From contig NZ_CANLAG010000004.1 of assembly GCF_947488715.1 (NCBI RefSeq), forward strand, positions 1 to 64,000: a DNA stretch of 64,000 nucleotides. The letters run 5' to 3'. Position 1 is the first letter of the stretch; every line of letters begins with the position of its first letter. The notes beneath the pieces were generated by a model. That model made no database searches. It saw nothing but the letters and a program-made list of their open reading frames with translations, and was not told the DNA's origin. Positions 34,588 to 42,691 of the stretch are shown piece by piece. This DNA comes from an uncultured Tateyamaria sp. (GTDB taxonomy: Bacteria; Pseudomonadota; Alphaproteobacteria; Rhodobacterales; Rhodobacteraceae). A program made the translations under genes and the position numbers.

Positions 34588-34640
34588 CCGGGGGTTTCAC
34601 ACCCCCGGACCCCCGTGGAGTTTATCTGGCAAGATGAAGA
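34588..34640 (+). repeat. Dispersed palindromic intergenic repeat, copy C
   Basis: Hairpin CCGGGGGT-TTCAC-ACCCCCGG (34588-34608), then ACCCCCGTGGAGTTTATC followed by TGGCAAGATGAAGA. The core matches copies B, D and E. The G/C hairpin followed by a constant single-stranded-like tail is the defining layout. Confidence 0.72.
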
Positions 34641-34780
34641 GAGCTTTCTTCACCAAGTATTAAGGTTAACGCACCTACCCTGTCACGGCATGGCAGGCTG
34701 GAGAGCTGAGCGATGTGCAAGGTGACGCTCTGTTTTCCCGGCTTTGGCGGATGCCGCCGGTGGAAAGCAGAGCGGAGCTG

Positions 34781-34821
34781 CTCTTTCATCTTGCCCAAAA
34801 AACTCCCCCCGGAGGGCCGGG
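34781..34821 (-). repeat. Dispersed palindromic intergenic repeat, copy D
   Basis: Minus-strand reading: CCCGGCCCTCCGGGGGGAG then TTTTTTGGGCAAGATGAAAG. It points towards copy C about 140 bp away. The hairpin part is less regular than in C and E. Confidence 0.65.
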
Positions 34822-34848
34822 TTGCCCAAAGCGCTGCGCAGGGGCGCA

Positions 34849-36006
34849 TCAAAACGCCCTCGCAATCAGCTCTTTCATGATCTCGTTGGTGCCGCCGTAA
34901 ATCCGCTGCACCCGCGCATCTGTCCACATGCCGCCGATGTCATAGTCCTGCGTGAACCCATATCCGCCATGCAGCTGAAGGCACTCATCCAGCACCCAGG
35001 CCTGCGTATCGGTGGTCCAGTATTTGCACATCGCGGCCTTGTCGACGCTCAGGTCTCCGCGCAAATGCTCTGCCATACATTCATCAAAAAACGCGCGGCT
35101 GACCATCGTTTTGGTCTTGGCCTCGGCCAGTTTGAACCGCGTGTTCTGGAACTGCATGAGCGGGCCGCCAAAGGCCTCGCGTTCCCGGCAATAGTCAACC
35201 GTGCGCGCCACAGCACCTTCCATCGCCCCCACCGCCGAACAGGCGATGATCAGCCGCTCCTGCGGCAGTTGCTGCATCAGTTGATAAAACCCCTGACCCT
35301 CGGCCCCGCCAAGGATGTTCTCCGGCGCGATCTCCACGTTGTCAAAGAACAGCTCGGACGTGTCCGACGCATGCATCCCGATCTTGTCGAGGTTGCGCCC
35401 TCGGCTGAACCCCGCCGCACCGTCGGTCTCGACCACCACCAGCGACACGCCCTTGGACCCCAGCGCCGGGTCCGTCTTGGCCGCGACCACGATCAGGTTC
35501 GCATGTTGTCCGTTGGTGATGAACGTCTTGGATCCCGTCAGCCTGTAGGCATTGCCGTCGCGGATGGCGCGCGTTTTGATCGCCTGCACGTCCGACCCGG
35601 TAGAGGGCTCGGTCATGGCCAGCGCGCCCACCATCTCGCCCGACACCATCTTGGGCAGCCAGCGCTGTTTCTGATCATCGGTGCCGTAGTTCAGGATGTA
35701 ATGCGCCACGATTCCGGAATGAATGCCGTGGCCCCAGGACGCCAAATTGGCCCGCGCCCCTTCGATGAGGATGGCGGCCTCGTGCCCGAAATCGCCGCCC
35801 GCCCCGCCGTATTCTTCGGGGATCGACGGGCACAGCAATCCCAGCTCACCCGCCTGGCCCCAGGTCTCGCGGTCCATCTCGCCCTGCTTGCGCCAGCGCT
35901 CGAAATGCGGCACCCACTCATTGGTGATGAACTGCGCCGTCATGTCGGCGATCATGCGGTGTTCGTCGGTCATCCACAGGGATGCACCCGAAGCGACGTC
36001 TTTCAT
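34849..36006 (-). CDS. Acyl-CoA dehydrogenase
   Basis: A 385-residue FAD enzyme catalysing the first step of beta-oxidation. Family motifs: the FAD-binding [18 protein letters not shown], the [12 protein letters not shown] region, and the C-terminal [21 protein letters not shown] where the Glu of GGTNEI is the usual catalytic base in short/medium-chain enzymes. The [20 protein letters not shown] signature is present. GGGGAGGAGAGAT precedes the ATG. It lies 23 bp after a small hypothetical gene. Chain-length preference cannot be read from the sequence. Confidence 0.93.
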   Translation of the reverse strand: MKDVASGASLWMTDEHRMIADMTAQFITNEWVPHFERWRKQGEMDRETWGQAGELGLLCPSIPEEYGGAGGDFGHEAAILIEGARANLASWGHGIHSGIVAHYILNYGTDDQKQRWLPKMVSGEMVGALAMTEPSTGSDVQAIKTRAIRDGNAYRLTGSKTFITNGQHANLIVVAAKTDPALGSKGVSLVVVETDGAAGFSRGRNLDKIGMHASDTSELFFDNVEIAPENILGGAEGQGFYQLMQQLPQERLIIACSAVGAMEGAVARTVDYCREREAFGGPLMQFQNTRFKLAEAKTKTMVSRAFFDECMAEHLRGDLSVDKAAMCKYWTTDTQAWVLDECLQLHGGYGFTQDYDIGGMWTDARVQRIYGGTNEIMKELIARAF

Positions 36007-36029
36007 ATCTCTCCTCCCCAGGAGATGTG

Positions 36030-36242
36030 TCAGCGTTTGCGCGCCTCCAGCTCGGAATTGAACAGGCGCAGGCGTGCGGTGAGGTTTTCCTCGTGTGTCA
36101 CGCTCTCGAAATTTTCAAACAAAAAGGAAAGCGCCTCACCCTCGTCCAGCCCCGCCTCATTGGCAAATCGTTTGAGACGGCGATACCCGTCCTCGGTCAT
36201 GGCGACTGGAAATCGTCGGGTCAGGCGAAAACGTTTGGGCAT
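36030..36242 (-). CDS. Small basic hypothetical protein
   Basis: A 70-residue, highly charged protein ([20 protein letters not shown] ... NSELEARKR) predicted to be mostly helical. The [20 protein letters not shown] stretch resembles ribbon-helix-helix-like DNA-binding small proteins, but this is only an impression. It sits between two acyl-CoA dehydrogenase genes on the same strand, with 23 bp to the next start, so it is likely expressed with them. No known function. Confidence 0.6.
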   Translation of the reverse strand: MPKRFRLTRRFPVAMTEDGYRRLKRFANEAGLDEGEALSFLFENFESVTHEENLTARLRLFNSELEARKR

Positions 36243-36255
36243 TGGACCTCCGGGC

Positions 36256-36281
36256 GTAGGGTGCGCGGTCTCCCGCGCACC
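36256..36281. repeat. REP-like palindrome, single copy
   Basis: GTAGGGTGCGCGG (36256-36268), a TCTC loop, and CCGCGCACC (36273-36281). The 13-mer left arm is identical to 28943-28955. It lies between the stop of the DmdC-like gene and the start of the small hypothetical gene, as an intra-operon hairpin. Confidence 0.65.
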
Positions 36282-36287
36282 GCCACC

Positions 36288-38069
36288 TTAGAAGTTCGCA
36301 GCGTCCAGCGCCATAACCGTGTCCGCACCGGATTGGATGCGCGTCAGGTGCAGCGCTGTCGACGGCAACTGCCGTGCCATGTAGTAGCGCCCGGTGGCCA
36401 GCTTGGTCTCGTGGAACGCAGGGTCGGACGTGCCATCCGCCAATGCGGCGCGCGATGCCTTGCCCATCTTGGCCCACATCAGGCCCAGGCAGACATGACC
36501 GAACATGTGCATGAAGTCATAGGAGCCGGACAGCGCGTTGTTCGGGTTGGTCATGCCGTTCTGCATGAAATACATGCCCGCCGCTTGCAGGTCCTTGGAC
36601 GCGGTTTTCAGCGGTTCCAGGAACTCGGCGTCATAGGCCTCGTCCTGCCCGGCATTGTCCTTGATGAACCCTTTGACCAGATCAAAGAAAGCCATCACGT
36701 GCTTGCCGCCGTCCTGCGCCAGCTTGCGGCCCACGAGGTCCAGCGCCTGCACGCCATTGGCCCCTTCGTAGATCATCGCGATGCGGGCGTCGCGGGTGTA
36801 TTGCGACATGCCCCATTCCTCGATGTAGCCGTGACCGCCGTAAACCTGCTGGGCCTTGATGGTGTTGTCATAGCCCACATCGGTCAGGAAACCCTTGATG
36901 ATCGGGGTCAGCAGCGACACCAGACCGTCCGCATCCTTGTCACCTGCGCGGTGGGCCGCGTCGATCATCGTGGCACTCCACAGGATGAAGGCACGCGCGC
37001 CCTCGGCAAAGCTCTTCTGGTCCATCAGCGACCGGCGGATGTCGGGGTGCACGATCAGCGGATCGGCAGGGCCATCGGGGTTCTTGTCACCCGTCACATC
37101 GCGCCCTTGCAGGCGGTCCTTGGCATAGTCCAGCGCGTTCTGATAGGCGACTTCGGCCTGGCTCAGACCCTGCATGCCCACGCCGATACGCGCCTCGTTC
37201 ATCATGGTGAACATCGCACGCATGCCCTTGTGCTCCTCGCCAATCAGGTAACCCACGGCCCCGTCATAGTTCATCACGCAGGTGGAGTTGCCGTGGATGC
37301 CCATCTTCTCTTCGATGTTGCCCACGGCCACGCCGTTGCGCGCGCCGAGGCTGCCATCTTCGTTCACGAGGAACTTGGGCACGATAAACAGCGACACGCC
37401 TTTGATCCCCTCAGGCCCGCCAACGATCTTTGCCAGCACCAGATGGATGATGTTGTCGGCCATGTCGTGCTCACCGGCAGAGATAAAGATCTTCTGGCCG
37501 GAGATTTTGTAGGTGCCGTCGTCTTGCGGTTCGGCCTTGGTGCGCATCAGGCCCAGATCGGTGCCGCAATGCGGCTCGGTCAGGTTCATGGTGCCGGTCC
37601 ACTCACAGGACACCATCTTGGGCAGATAGGTTTCCTTCTGCGCCTGAGAGCCGTGCGCAAGGATCGCCGACGCCGCACCGTGGGTCAGACCCTGGTACAT
37701 CGTGAACGCCATGTTCGAGGACGAGAACATCTCGCCCACGGCAGTGCCGATCACGTATGGCATGTTCTGGCCGCCGAACTCTTCGGGCATGTCCAGACCG
37801 GGCCAGCCGCCTTCTTTCACTTGCTCAAATGCGTCCTTGAACCCGGTGGGGGTGTAGACAACACCGTTTTCCAGGCGGCAGCCTTCCTTGTCACCCACGA
37901 CGTTCAGCGGGGCGAGCACTTCGGAGGTCAGCTTGCCTGCCTCGTCGAGAATGGCAGAGGTGAAATCAGCCTCCAGCTCGTCATAGCCGGGGATGTCAGA
38001 ACCTGTGACGTTCAGCACGTCGTGCAGGATGAATTGCATGTCCTTGGTGGGGGGCGTGTAACTGGGCAT
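36288..38069 (-). CDS. Long acyl-CoA dehydrogenase of the DmdC-like family
   Basis: A 593-residue acyl-CoA dehydrogenase. The extended length, the N-terminus [20 protein letters not shown] and the extra C-terminal domain ([20 protein letters not shown]) define the family that includes DmdC, the 3-methylmercaptopropionyl-CoA dehydrogenase of DMSP breakdown, and general fatty acyl-CoA dehydrogenases. FAD/substrate motifs are [32 protein letters not shown] and [20 protein letters not shown], in which the Glu of YEG is the expected base. GGGAGAGAGACC precedes the ATG. Paralogues with different substrates are common, so no dmdC symbol is given. Confidence 0.88.
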   Translation of the reverse strand: MPSYTPPTKDMQFILHDVLNVTGSDIPGYDELEADFTSAILDEAGKLTSEVLAPLNVVGDKEGCRLENGVVYTPTGFKDAFEQVKEGGWPGLDMPEEFGGQNMPYVIGTAVGEMFSSSNMAFTMYQGLTHGAASAILAHGSQAQKETYLPKMVSCEWTGTMNLTEPHCGTDLGLMRTKAEPQDDGTYKISGQKIFISAGEHDMADNIIHLVLAKIVGGPEGIKGVSLFIVPKFLVNEDGSLGARNGVAVGNIEEKMGIHGNSTCVMNYDGAVGYLIGEEHKGMRAMFTMMNEARIGVGMQGLSQAEVAYQNALDYAKDRLQGRDVTGDKNPDGPADPLIVHPDIRRSLMDQKSFAEGARAFILWSATMIDAAHRAGDKDADGLVSLLTPIIKGFLTDVGYDNTIKAQQVYGGHGYIEEWGMSQYTRDARIAMIYEGANGVQALDLVGRKLAQDGGKHVMAFFDLVKGFIKDNAGQDEAYDAEFLEPLKTASKDLQAAGMYFMQNGMTNPNNALSGSYDFMHMFGHVCLGLMWAKMGKASRAALADGTSDPAFHETKLATGRYYMARQLPSTALHLTRIQSGADTVMALDAANF

Positions 38070-38087
38070 TGGTCTCTCTCCCTTGGT

Positions 38088-38102
38088 CTGTTGCCGCAAC
38101 AG
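38088..38102. promoter_or_regulatory. CTGTTGC-C-GCAACAG palindrome upstream of the DmdC-like gene
   Basis: A perfect 7-bp inverted repeat around one base, 19 bp before the DmdC-like ATG. It could be a regulator site or a short hairpin near the ribosome-binding site. The upstream gene (merR) ends at 38157, so this gap may also hold the promoter. Confidence 0.35.
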
Positions 38103-38156
38103 GGGCGGCGCATCTTGGGGCCACGCGACCGGCGCGCGACCGTTTTCTGTGGCGCG

Positions 38157-38558
38157 CTATTCGGCGGCCCGTTTGGGGGTGTTCATCGAGGCAAGCATGC
38201 GCTCCCCCCACTTCAACTGGTTTTTCAGATCATCGATGGCTTCGGTCAGCTCGTCGCGCTGCAGCTCCATATCGGCAAGCCGGGCGCGTGCGATGTCATA
38301 GGTGCGTGCCAACTGGGTCTGTTGCTGGTCGCCCATGTCATAGAGGTCCAGCAACTGACGGATTTCTTCGAGGCTAAAGCCGAACCGCTTGCCGCGCAGG
38401 ATCAGCTTGAGCCGGGCGCGGTCGCGCTTGGTAAACAGACGCTTCTGGCCTTCGCGCACCGGGAACAGCAGTTCCTTGGCTTCGTAGAAACGCAGGGTCC
38501 GCGGCGTGACGTCAAAGGCGTCGCACATCTCGCGGATCGTCATCATGTTCTCACTCAT
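38157..38558 (-). CDS. MerR-family transcriptional regulator 1
   Basis: A 133-residue MerR regulator. The winged helix begins MMTIREMCDAFDVTPRTLRF and continues YEAKELLFPVREGQKRLFTKRD; a long dimerisation coiled coil follows (LARTYDIARARLADMELQRDELTEAIDDLKNQ). No cysteine cluster for metal sensing is present, so an acyl-CoA or organic ligand is more likely. The family is like LiuR/CadR-type regulators beside acyl-CoA genes. It is 55% or so alike by eye to the second MerR protein at 39811. Direct/inverted TTGACG...CGTCAA sites lie upstream (38631-38689), suggesting autoregulation. Confidence 0.88.
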   Translation of the reverse strand: MSENMMTIREMCDAFDVTPRTLRFYEAKELLFPVREGQKRLFTKRDRARLKLILRGKRFGFSLEEIRQLLDLYDMGDQQQTQLARTYDIARARLADMELQRDELTEAIDDLKNQLKWGERMLASMNTPKRAAE

Positions 38559-38630
38559 CGGTCTACTCACATCTCGTGTTGCGACCACGACATGGGGGAG
38601 GCTTGGATTCGATGCAACGGGTAGCTGACG

Positions 38631-38689
38631 TTGACGTAAGTTCTACGTTGCGTCACTTTGATGGTTGACGTTGTTGTGAGTTGCGTCAA
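38631..38689. promoter_or_regulatory. Two TTGACG-N-CGTCA repeats upstream of MerR gene 1
   Basis: Copy 1 runs from TTGACG at 38631 to CGTCAC at 38651-38656. Copy 2 runs from TTGACG at 38665-38670 to CGTCAA at 38684-38689. Both share GTTGACGT on the left and GTTGCGTCA on the right, so they are also direct repeats. A MerR-type regulator binding its own promoter is the simplest reading. Confidence 0.5.
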
Positions 38690-38751
38690 GCGGATTTTCG
38701 CGGCGGCGCGTGGGCCGTTTGACCCCGTACGCGGGCCGAAAGGCGCGCGCG

Positions 38752-39501
38752 CTACTGTGTCGGTGCCCCGACAAACTCGTGCAGATCCAGCAACGCGCGC
38801 CAGTCCTCGGACTGCGCAATCATGGGCAGCGTTTCCTGGATATAGGCGTGGACGTCGGTCAGTTTTGGCTGCACCAGAATGAACCGTTGATAGGTCGAAT
38901 GGGGGGCAGGGGCGAAATGCACCTGATCCCTGAGGCCATAGGATTGCACGTAATACACGGCCGCCGAATGGGCGACGATACCGATGTTGCCGCGCCCGCT
39001 GGCAATGAACTGCACCAGCGCCGCCTCTGAACTGACATCCATGCGCTCCACGCGCCCCTCGGTCACAAGGTGGTCCACATCCGGATAGCGGTGGCCTTTG
39101 ACCCCGACCAGCATGCTGCCATCCAGCGAAGTCGGGCCTGCATAGGTGAACGGGTCCGAGCGGGGCGAAATCACATCATTGCTGTCGTTCAACAGCGGGT
39201 TTGACCAGCGATAGTTGACCCGGTCCGCATCCCCGAACCACAGCGGATTGGCCCACAGCACAATGCCCGGCGCACCAAAGGCCAGTTGGTCATTCAACCG
39301 TTGCCGCGGCAAGACCACCACGTCGAACTGATAGCGTCCCCCGGACTGGCGCGTCAGCATTTCGGCCAGGTCAAAGCTCATTCCGGTGCGGGCGTCCTCG
39401 TCAATCACGAAGGGGGGAAAGTTGTGATAGACCCAGACGGTGACGGTTTCGGCGGATGCGCGAACCTGGGATGACACCAGCACACAAAGGGCCAGCAGCA
39501 T
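38752..39501 (-). CDS. Periplasmic substrate-binding protein (type 2, amino-acid-like)
   Basis: About 249 residues from MLLALCVLVSSQVRASAE, with a hydrophobic export signal. The mature protein has the periplasmic binding-protein type II layout: VTVWVYHNFPPFVIDEDARTG, MSFDLAEMLTRQSGGRY, the WANPLWFGD lobe and the GNIGIVAHSAAVYYVQSYGL second-lobe motif. No permease or ATPase is next to it, so it may be an orphan binding protein or sensor. The start is unsure: a TTG at 39534 would give a better positively charged signal peptide. A TATACA-CCAT-TGTATA palindrome lies further upstream. Confidence 0.7.
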   Translation of the reverse strand: MLLALCVLVSSQVRASAETVTVWVYHNFPPFVIDEDARTGMSFDLAEMLTRQSGGRYQFDVVVLPRQRLNDQLAFGAPGIVLWANPLWFGDADRVNYRWSNPLLNDSNDVISPRSDPFTYAGPTSLDGSMLVGVKGHRYPDVDHLVTEGRVERMDVSSEAALVQFIASGRGNIGIVAHSAAVYYVQSYGLRDQVHFAPAPHSTYQRFILVQPKLTDVHAYIQETLPMIAQSEDWRALLDLHEFVGAPTQ

Positions 39502-39810
39502 GCAAACGCCTGTGCGTGCGATAACCTGGAACAAGGAACGTACTATACCCGCGACCTCCGCGATTTTGAACCAATGGCAGCCGTCCGCGCTTGAAAACAG
39601 ATCGCATGCACACCCGTCAGATTGGCGGGCATCCCGGAGACTGCGCGCCACGTCATTCTGTGATGTCGGACGCATTATACACCATTGTATACCAACCCTT
39701 TGCCACTTGCGCACCTTAGAACGTGTGTGGCGTTAATGTCGGTATAATGTGGTGGGGGCAGGGGCCGCGGAATATGTGTAAAATCTGGGCTATGCGTGGC
39801 CTGGCCCGGA
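39502..39810. other. Intergenic region with TATACA-CCAT-TGTATA palindrome
   Basis: A 309-bp gap between the binding-protein gene and MerR gene 2. The perfect 6-bp inverted repeat at 39676-39691 (GTATAC-rich) looks like a GntR/FCD-type operator. The upper part of the binding-protein frame extends into this region, so part could be coding if a far upstream start is used. Nothing else recognised. Confidence 0.4.
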
Positions 39811-40182
39811 TCAGTCGCCCAATTCGCCCGCCACGCTGTCACGCAGGCCGCGCAGTTCATCGCGCGCCTCGTCCAACTGGCGGCGCTGCTCGTCCAGCTC
39901 CTTGAGCTGCCCATCGGCCAATTCGATCCACGCGCGCATCTGGGCCTCGGTGCCTTCGTGTTCGTAGATCAACAGCCACTGGCGAATGTCTTCGAGCTGA
40001 AAGCCAAACTTGCGGCCCCGCAGGATCAGCTTCATCCGGGCGCGTTCGCGCGGGCCGTAATAGCGCGACCGGCCTTCGCGGTCGGGCTGCAACAGCTCAA
40101 TATACTCGTAATAGCGCAAGGTGCGCGGCGTCACATCAAAGGCGGCGCACATTTCCTTAAAGCTAAAGCGGTCGTCTGCCAT
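39811..40182 (-). CDS. MerR-family transcriptional regulator 2
   Basis: A 123-residue MerR regulator, paralogous to the one at 38157. The winged helix reads FSFKEMCAAFDVTPRTLRYY then EYIELLQPDREGRSRYYGPR; the RARMKLILRGRKFGFQLEDI stretch is nearly shared with paralogue 1. A C-terminal coiled coil follows (LKELDEQRRQLDEARDELRG). No metal-binding Cys. GGGAGTG precedes the ATG. It is divergent from the PaaI thioesterase pair and could control them, or the fatty-acid genes. Confidence 0.86.
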   Translation of the reverse strand: MADDRFSFKEMCAAFDVTPRTLRYYEYIELLQPDREGRSRYYGPRERARMKLILRGRKFGFQLEDIRQWLLIYEHEGTEAQMRAWIELADGQLKELDEQRRQLDEARDELRGLRDSVAGELGD

Positions 40183-40304
40183 GGCCGTGTCTCACTCCCT
40201 GTGTCAAAGCCTAGGCTGCAACCGGCGCTTGCGCAACAGGTGCCTTGCCCCGCAGGCGCACCCCCCTCATAAAGTAATCGCAGACTTGCAAGGGAAACCC
40301 AGCC

Positions 40305-40727
40305 ATGTCCGACCTGTTGACCCGCGCCCGCCAGTTCATCGAGGCGCTCCCCCACAGCCGCGATCTGGGCATGACGGTGTCGTCCATCGAGGATGGCGTG
40401 GCGGTGATCACCATGCCCTTTGACCCCCGTCTGGTGGGGGACCCGGAGACGGGCGTGATTTCGGGCGGGGCGGTATCGGCGCTGATGGACACCTGCTGCG
40501 GCGCGGCCGTGATGAGCCACCCTGACAATGGCGGCGGGACCGCGACGCTGGATCTGCGCATCGACTACATGCGCGGTGCCACACCGGGTCAGGCGATCAC
40601 CACACGCGCCGAATGCTACCACGTCACCCGCTCCGTGGCCTTTGTGCGTGCGACCGCGTGGGACGACGACACTGACAACCCCGTGGCCTCCGCCACCGGG
40701 GCCTTCACCGTGGAGGGCAAACGATGA
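40305..40727 (+). CDS. PaaI-type hotdog thioesterase 1
   Basis: A 140-residue hotdog-fold protein that hydrolyses acyl-CoA thioesters. The conserved segment GVISGGAVSALMDTCCGAAV holds the GG...D core with catalytic Asp, followed by ATLDLRIDYMRGATPGQAIT, the second hallmark. AAGGGAAACCCAGCC precedes the ATG. It overlaps the next thioesterase gene by ATGA. Substrate is unknown; aromatic or medium-chain acyl-CoA is typical. Confidence 0.88.
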   Translation: MSDLLTRARQFIEALPHSRDLGMTVSSIEDGVAVITMPFDPRLVGDPETGVISGGAVSALMDTCCGAAVMSHPDNGGGTATLDLRIDYMRGATPGQAITTRAECYHVTRSVAFVRATAWDDDTDNPVASATGAFTVEGKR

Positions 40728-41224
40728 AACGCCCCGAACCCGTTCAGGTGGTCAAACAACGGCGCGACGCGGCCCTGCACGCGCTGGTCGATCACGTGCC
40801 CTACATCAAATATCTCGGCCTCACCTTCGACCGGCGCGGGGACGAGCTGACCGGCGTGCTGCCCTTTGACGAAAAGCTGATCGGCAACCCGATGCTGCCC
40901 GCGCTGCACGGCGGGGTGACGGCGGCCTTTCTCGAGGTGACGGCGATCATCACCTTGTCCTGGTCCTACCTGTGGGAAGACATCGAAAGCGGCAGCCTCG
41001 ACTTCGATCCGGGCGGCGATGTGCGCCTGCCGCGCCTGCCCAAGACGGTGGACTTTTCGGTCGACTACCTGCGTTCTGGCCTGCCCCGCGACGCCTATGC
41101 GCGGGCGCGGATCAACCGGGCCGGGCGGCGCTACGCCTCGGTGCATGTCGAAGGCTGGCAGGACAACCGCGACAAGCTCTTTGCCCAGGCCACGGGGCAT
41201 TTCGTCATGCCCCAACGGCGCTAG
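40724..41224 (+). CDS. PaaI-type hotdog thioesterase 2
   Basis: A 166-residue hotdog protein. Its core NPMLPALHGGVTAAFLEVTA matches the HGG motif of PaaI/YbgC thioesterases, and PRLPKTVDFSVDYLRSGLPR is the equivalent of the second strand. It is a diverged partner of the preceding thioesterase, with which it overlaps by four bases; the two may form a heteromer or act on related substrates. The MATE gene starts on the base after its stop, so all three are one operon. Confidence 0.84.
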   Translation: MKRPEPVQVVKQRRDAALHALVDHVPYIKYLGLTFDRRGDELTGVLPFDEKLIGNPMLPALHGGVTAAFLEVTAIITLSWSYLWEDIESGSLDFDPGGDVRLPRLPKTVDFSVDYLRSGLPRDAYARARINRAGRRYASVHVEGWQDNRDKLFAQATGHFVMPQRR

Positions 41225-42565
41225 ATGGAGGCCAAAGCCCCCACCGCGCCCCCCGCGCCGCTGACCCACCGCCGGGTGCTGAAAATCGCGCTGCCCATCG
41301 TGCTGTCCAATGCCACCGTGCCGATCCTGGGCGCGGTGGACGTAGGCGTGGTGGGCCAGTTGGGCGAAGCCGCACCGATTGGGGCCGTGGCCATGGGCGC
41401 GATCATCCTGACCACGATGTACTGGATTTTCGGGTTTTTGCGCATGGGCACAGTCAGCCTTGTGGGGCAGGCGGCGGGCGCGGGCGACGACGACGAGGTG
41501 TCGGCCTGGCTGACCCGCGCACTGCTGGTGGCTGTCGTGGGCGGCGTGGGGTTGATCGCGCTGCAAGTGCCGCTCTTTTGGGGTGCGTTCTGGCTGTCAC
41601 CCGCCAGCGCCGAGGTCGAGGGCCTGACCCGCGACTACCTCTTTATCCGCATCTGGACTGCACCCGCCGCCATCGCCGTCTATGCGCTGACCGGGTGGCT
41701 GGTGGCGATGGAGCGGACAGGCGGCGTGTTCTGGGTCCAGCTGGTGATGAACGGGGTGAACATCATCCTGAACTTCGTCTTTGTGTTGGGGTTCGGCTGG
41801 GGCGTGCCGGGGGTGGCAATTGCCACCGTGATCGCCGAGGTGATCGGGGCGGGCCTGGGCCTGTGGTTCTGCCGCGCGGCATTTTTGCGGCCCGCCTGGC
41901 GCGACCGGGCCCGCGTGCTGCGCCGCGCAGCCTTGGTACGGATGGCGCTGCTCAATACGGATATCCTGCTGCGCTCGGCGATGCTGATGGTGATCTTTTC
42001 CAGCTTTGTGTTTCTGGGCGCGCGGTTCGGGGACGTGACGCTGGCCGCGAACGAGGTGCTGATCCAGTTCATGTATATCACGGCCCACGCGATGGACGGG
42101 TTTGCCTTTGCCGCCGAGACGCTGATTGCGCGCGCCTACGGGCGGCGCGACCCGATGCGGGTGCGGCGTTCGGCACTGATGACGGGCATGTGGGGGATGG
42201 TGGTCTGTGCGACGACCGCGCTTGGCTTTCTGCTGGCGGGGCCGTGGCTGATTGACGTGATGGCCAAGGACGCCGAGGTGCAGGCCACCGCGCGCGCCTA
42301 TCTGTGGTGGATGGTGGCGGCGCCACTGGTGGGCTGTGCGGCGTGGATGTTCGACGGGATCTTCATCGGCGCAGGCCGGGGGCGGGACATGCGCAACATG
42401 ATGGCGATTTCATTTGTGCTCTATTGGCTGGCGGTGCTGGCGCTGTTGCCGCTGATGGGCAATCACGGGCTTTGGGCAGCGTTGCTGGTGTCCTTTGTGG
42501 CGCGGGGCGTGACGCTGGGGCTGCGCTATCCGGCGCTCGAGCGGGACGCTCGGCATAGAGGATAG
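41225..42565 (+). CDS. MATE-family efflux transporter
   Basis: A 446-residue protein with twelve membrane helices in two MATE repeats. Landmarks: ALPIVLSNATVPILGAVDVG in helix 1, GMGT-like RMGTVSLVGQAAGAGDDDEV, and in the second half NEVLIQFMYITAHAMDGFAF and AETLIARAYGRRDPMRVRRS. It belongs to the DinF-like branch and exports drugs or metabolites with Na+ or H+. The ATG directly follows the thioesterase stop codon. The last codons lie inside a 26-bp tandem repeat (42539-42616), which may have altered the C-terminus. Confidence 0.92.
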   Translation: MEAKAPTAPPAPLTHRRVLKIALPIVLSNATVPILGAVDVGVVGQLGEAAPIGAVAMGAIILTTMYWIFGFLRMGTVSLVGQAAGAGDDDEVSAWLTRALLVAVVGGVGLIALQVPLFWGAFWLSPASAEVEGLTRDYLFIRIWTAPAAIAVYALTGWLVAMERTGGVFWVQLVMNGVNIILNFVFVLGFGWGVPGVAIATVIAEVIGAGLGLWFCRAAFLRPAWRDRARVLRRAALVRMALLNTDILLRSAMLMVIFSSFVFLGARFGDVTLAANEVLIQFMYITAHAMDGFAFAAETLIARAYGRRDPMRVRRSALMTGMWGMVVCATTALGFLLAGPWLIDVMAKDAEVQATARAYLWWMVAAPLVGCAAWMFDGIFIGAGRGRDMRNMMAISFVLYWLAVLALLPLMGNHGLWAALLVSFVARGVTLGLRYPALERDARHRG

Positions 42566-42616
42566 TGCGGGACGCTCGGGATAGAGGCTCGAGCGGGACT
42601 CTCGGAATATAGGCTA
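42539..42616 (+). repeat. Three tandem 26-bp repeats at the end of the MATE gene
   Basis: Units at 42539-42564, 42565-42590 and 42591-42616 share GAGCGGGACGCTCGG then ATAGAGG, with a few substitutions in unit 3. Each unit contains the small hairpin GAGCGGGACGCTC. The first unit encodes the MATE C-terminus and stop; the others are non-coding. They are not CRISPR-like, as they have no unique spacers. Confidence 0.75.
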
Positions 42617-42639
42617 ACGCGGGCTGCGGGTGTGTGACC

Positions 42640-42690
42640 CTGGGGGCCAGCCCCCAGACCCCCGGAGTTTATCTGGCAAGATGACAGGGA
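42640..42690 (+). repeat. Dispersed palindromic intergenic repeat, copy E
   Basis: Hairpin CTGGGGGC-CA-GCCCCCAG (42640-42657), then ACCCCCGGAGTTTATC followed by TGGCAAGATGA. This is the clearest copy of the family. It lies between the convergent MATE and pyrD genes, so the hairpin may serve as a terminator. Confidence 0.75.
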
Positions 42691-42691
42691 G

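Larger units (their letters stand above)
34547..34848. other. Intergenic region bounded by inverted copies of the dispersed repeat
   Basis: A 302-bp gap between two leftward genes. It contains copy C (34588-34640, plus orientation) and copy D (34781-34821, minus orientation) of the dispersed palindromic repeat. The roughly 140 bp between them carry no convincing gene. Promoter hexamers for the GST gene were not clear. Confidence 0.6.

Noticed and set aside
34622-34927. A 101-codon minus-strand frame in the 34.5-34.9 kb spacer
   Set aside because: It runs through two copies of the dispersed repeat and into the acyl-CoA dehydrogenase end in another frame, with no family resemblance.
35982-38624. 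An 880-codon open frame on the plus strand opposite the DmdC-like and MerR genes
   Set aside because: It is antisense to well-supported genes, has no family motifs and is rich in His, Arg and Gln, as expected for a shadow of GC-rich coding DNA.
42539-42616. Short direct repeats as a possible CRISPR array
   Set aside because: Units are contiguous with no unique spacers, and no cas genes are present.
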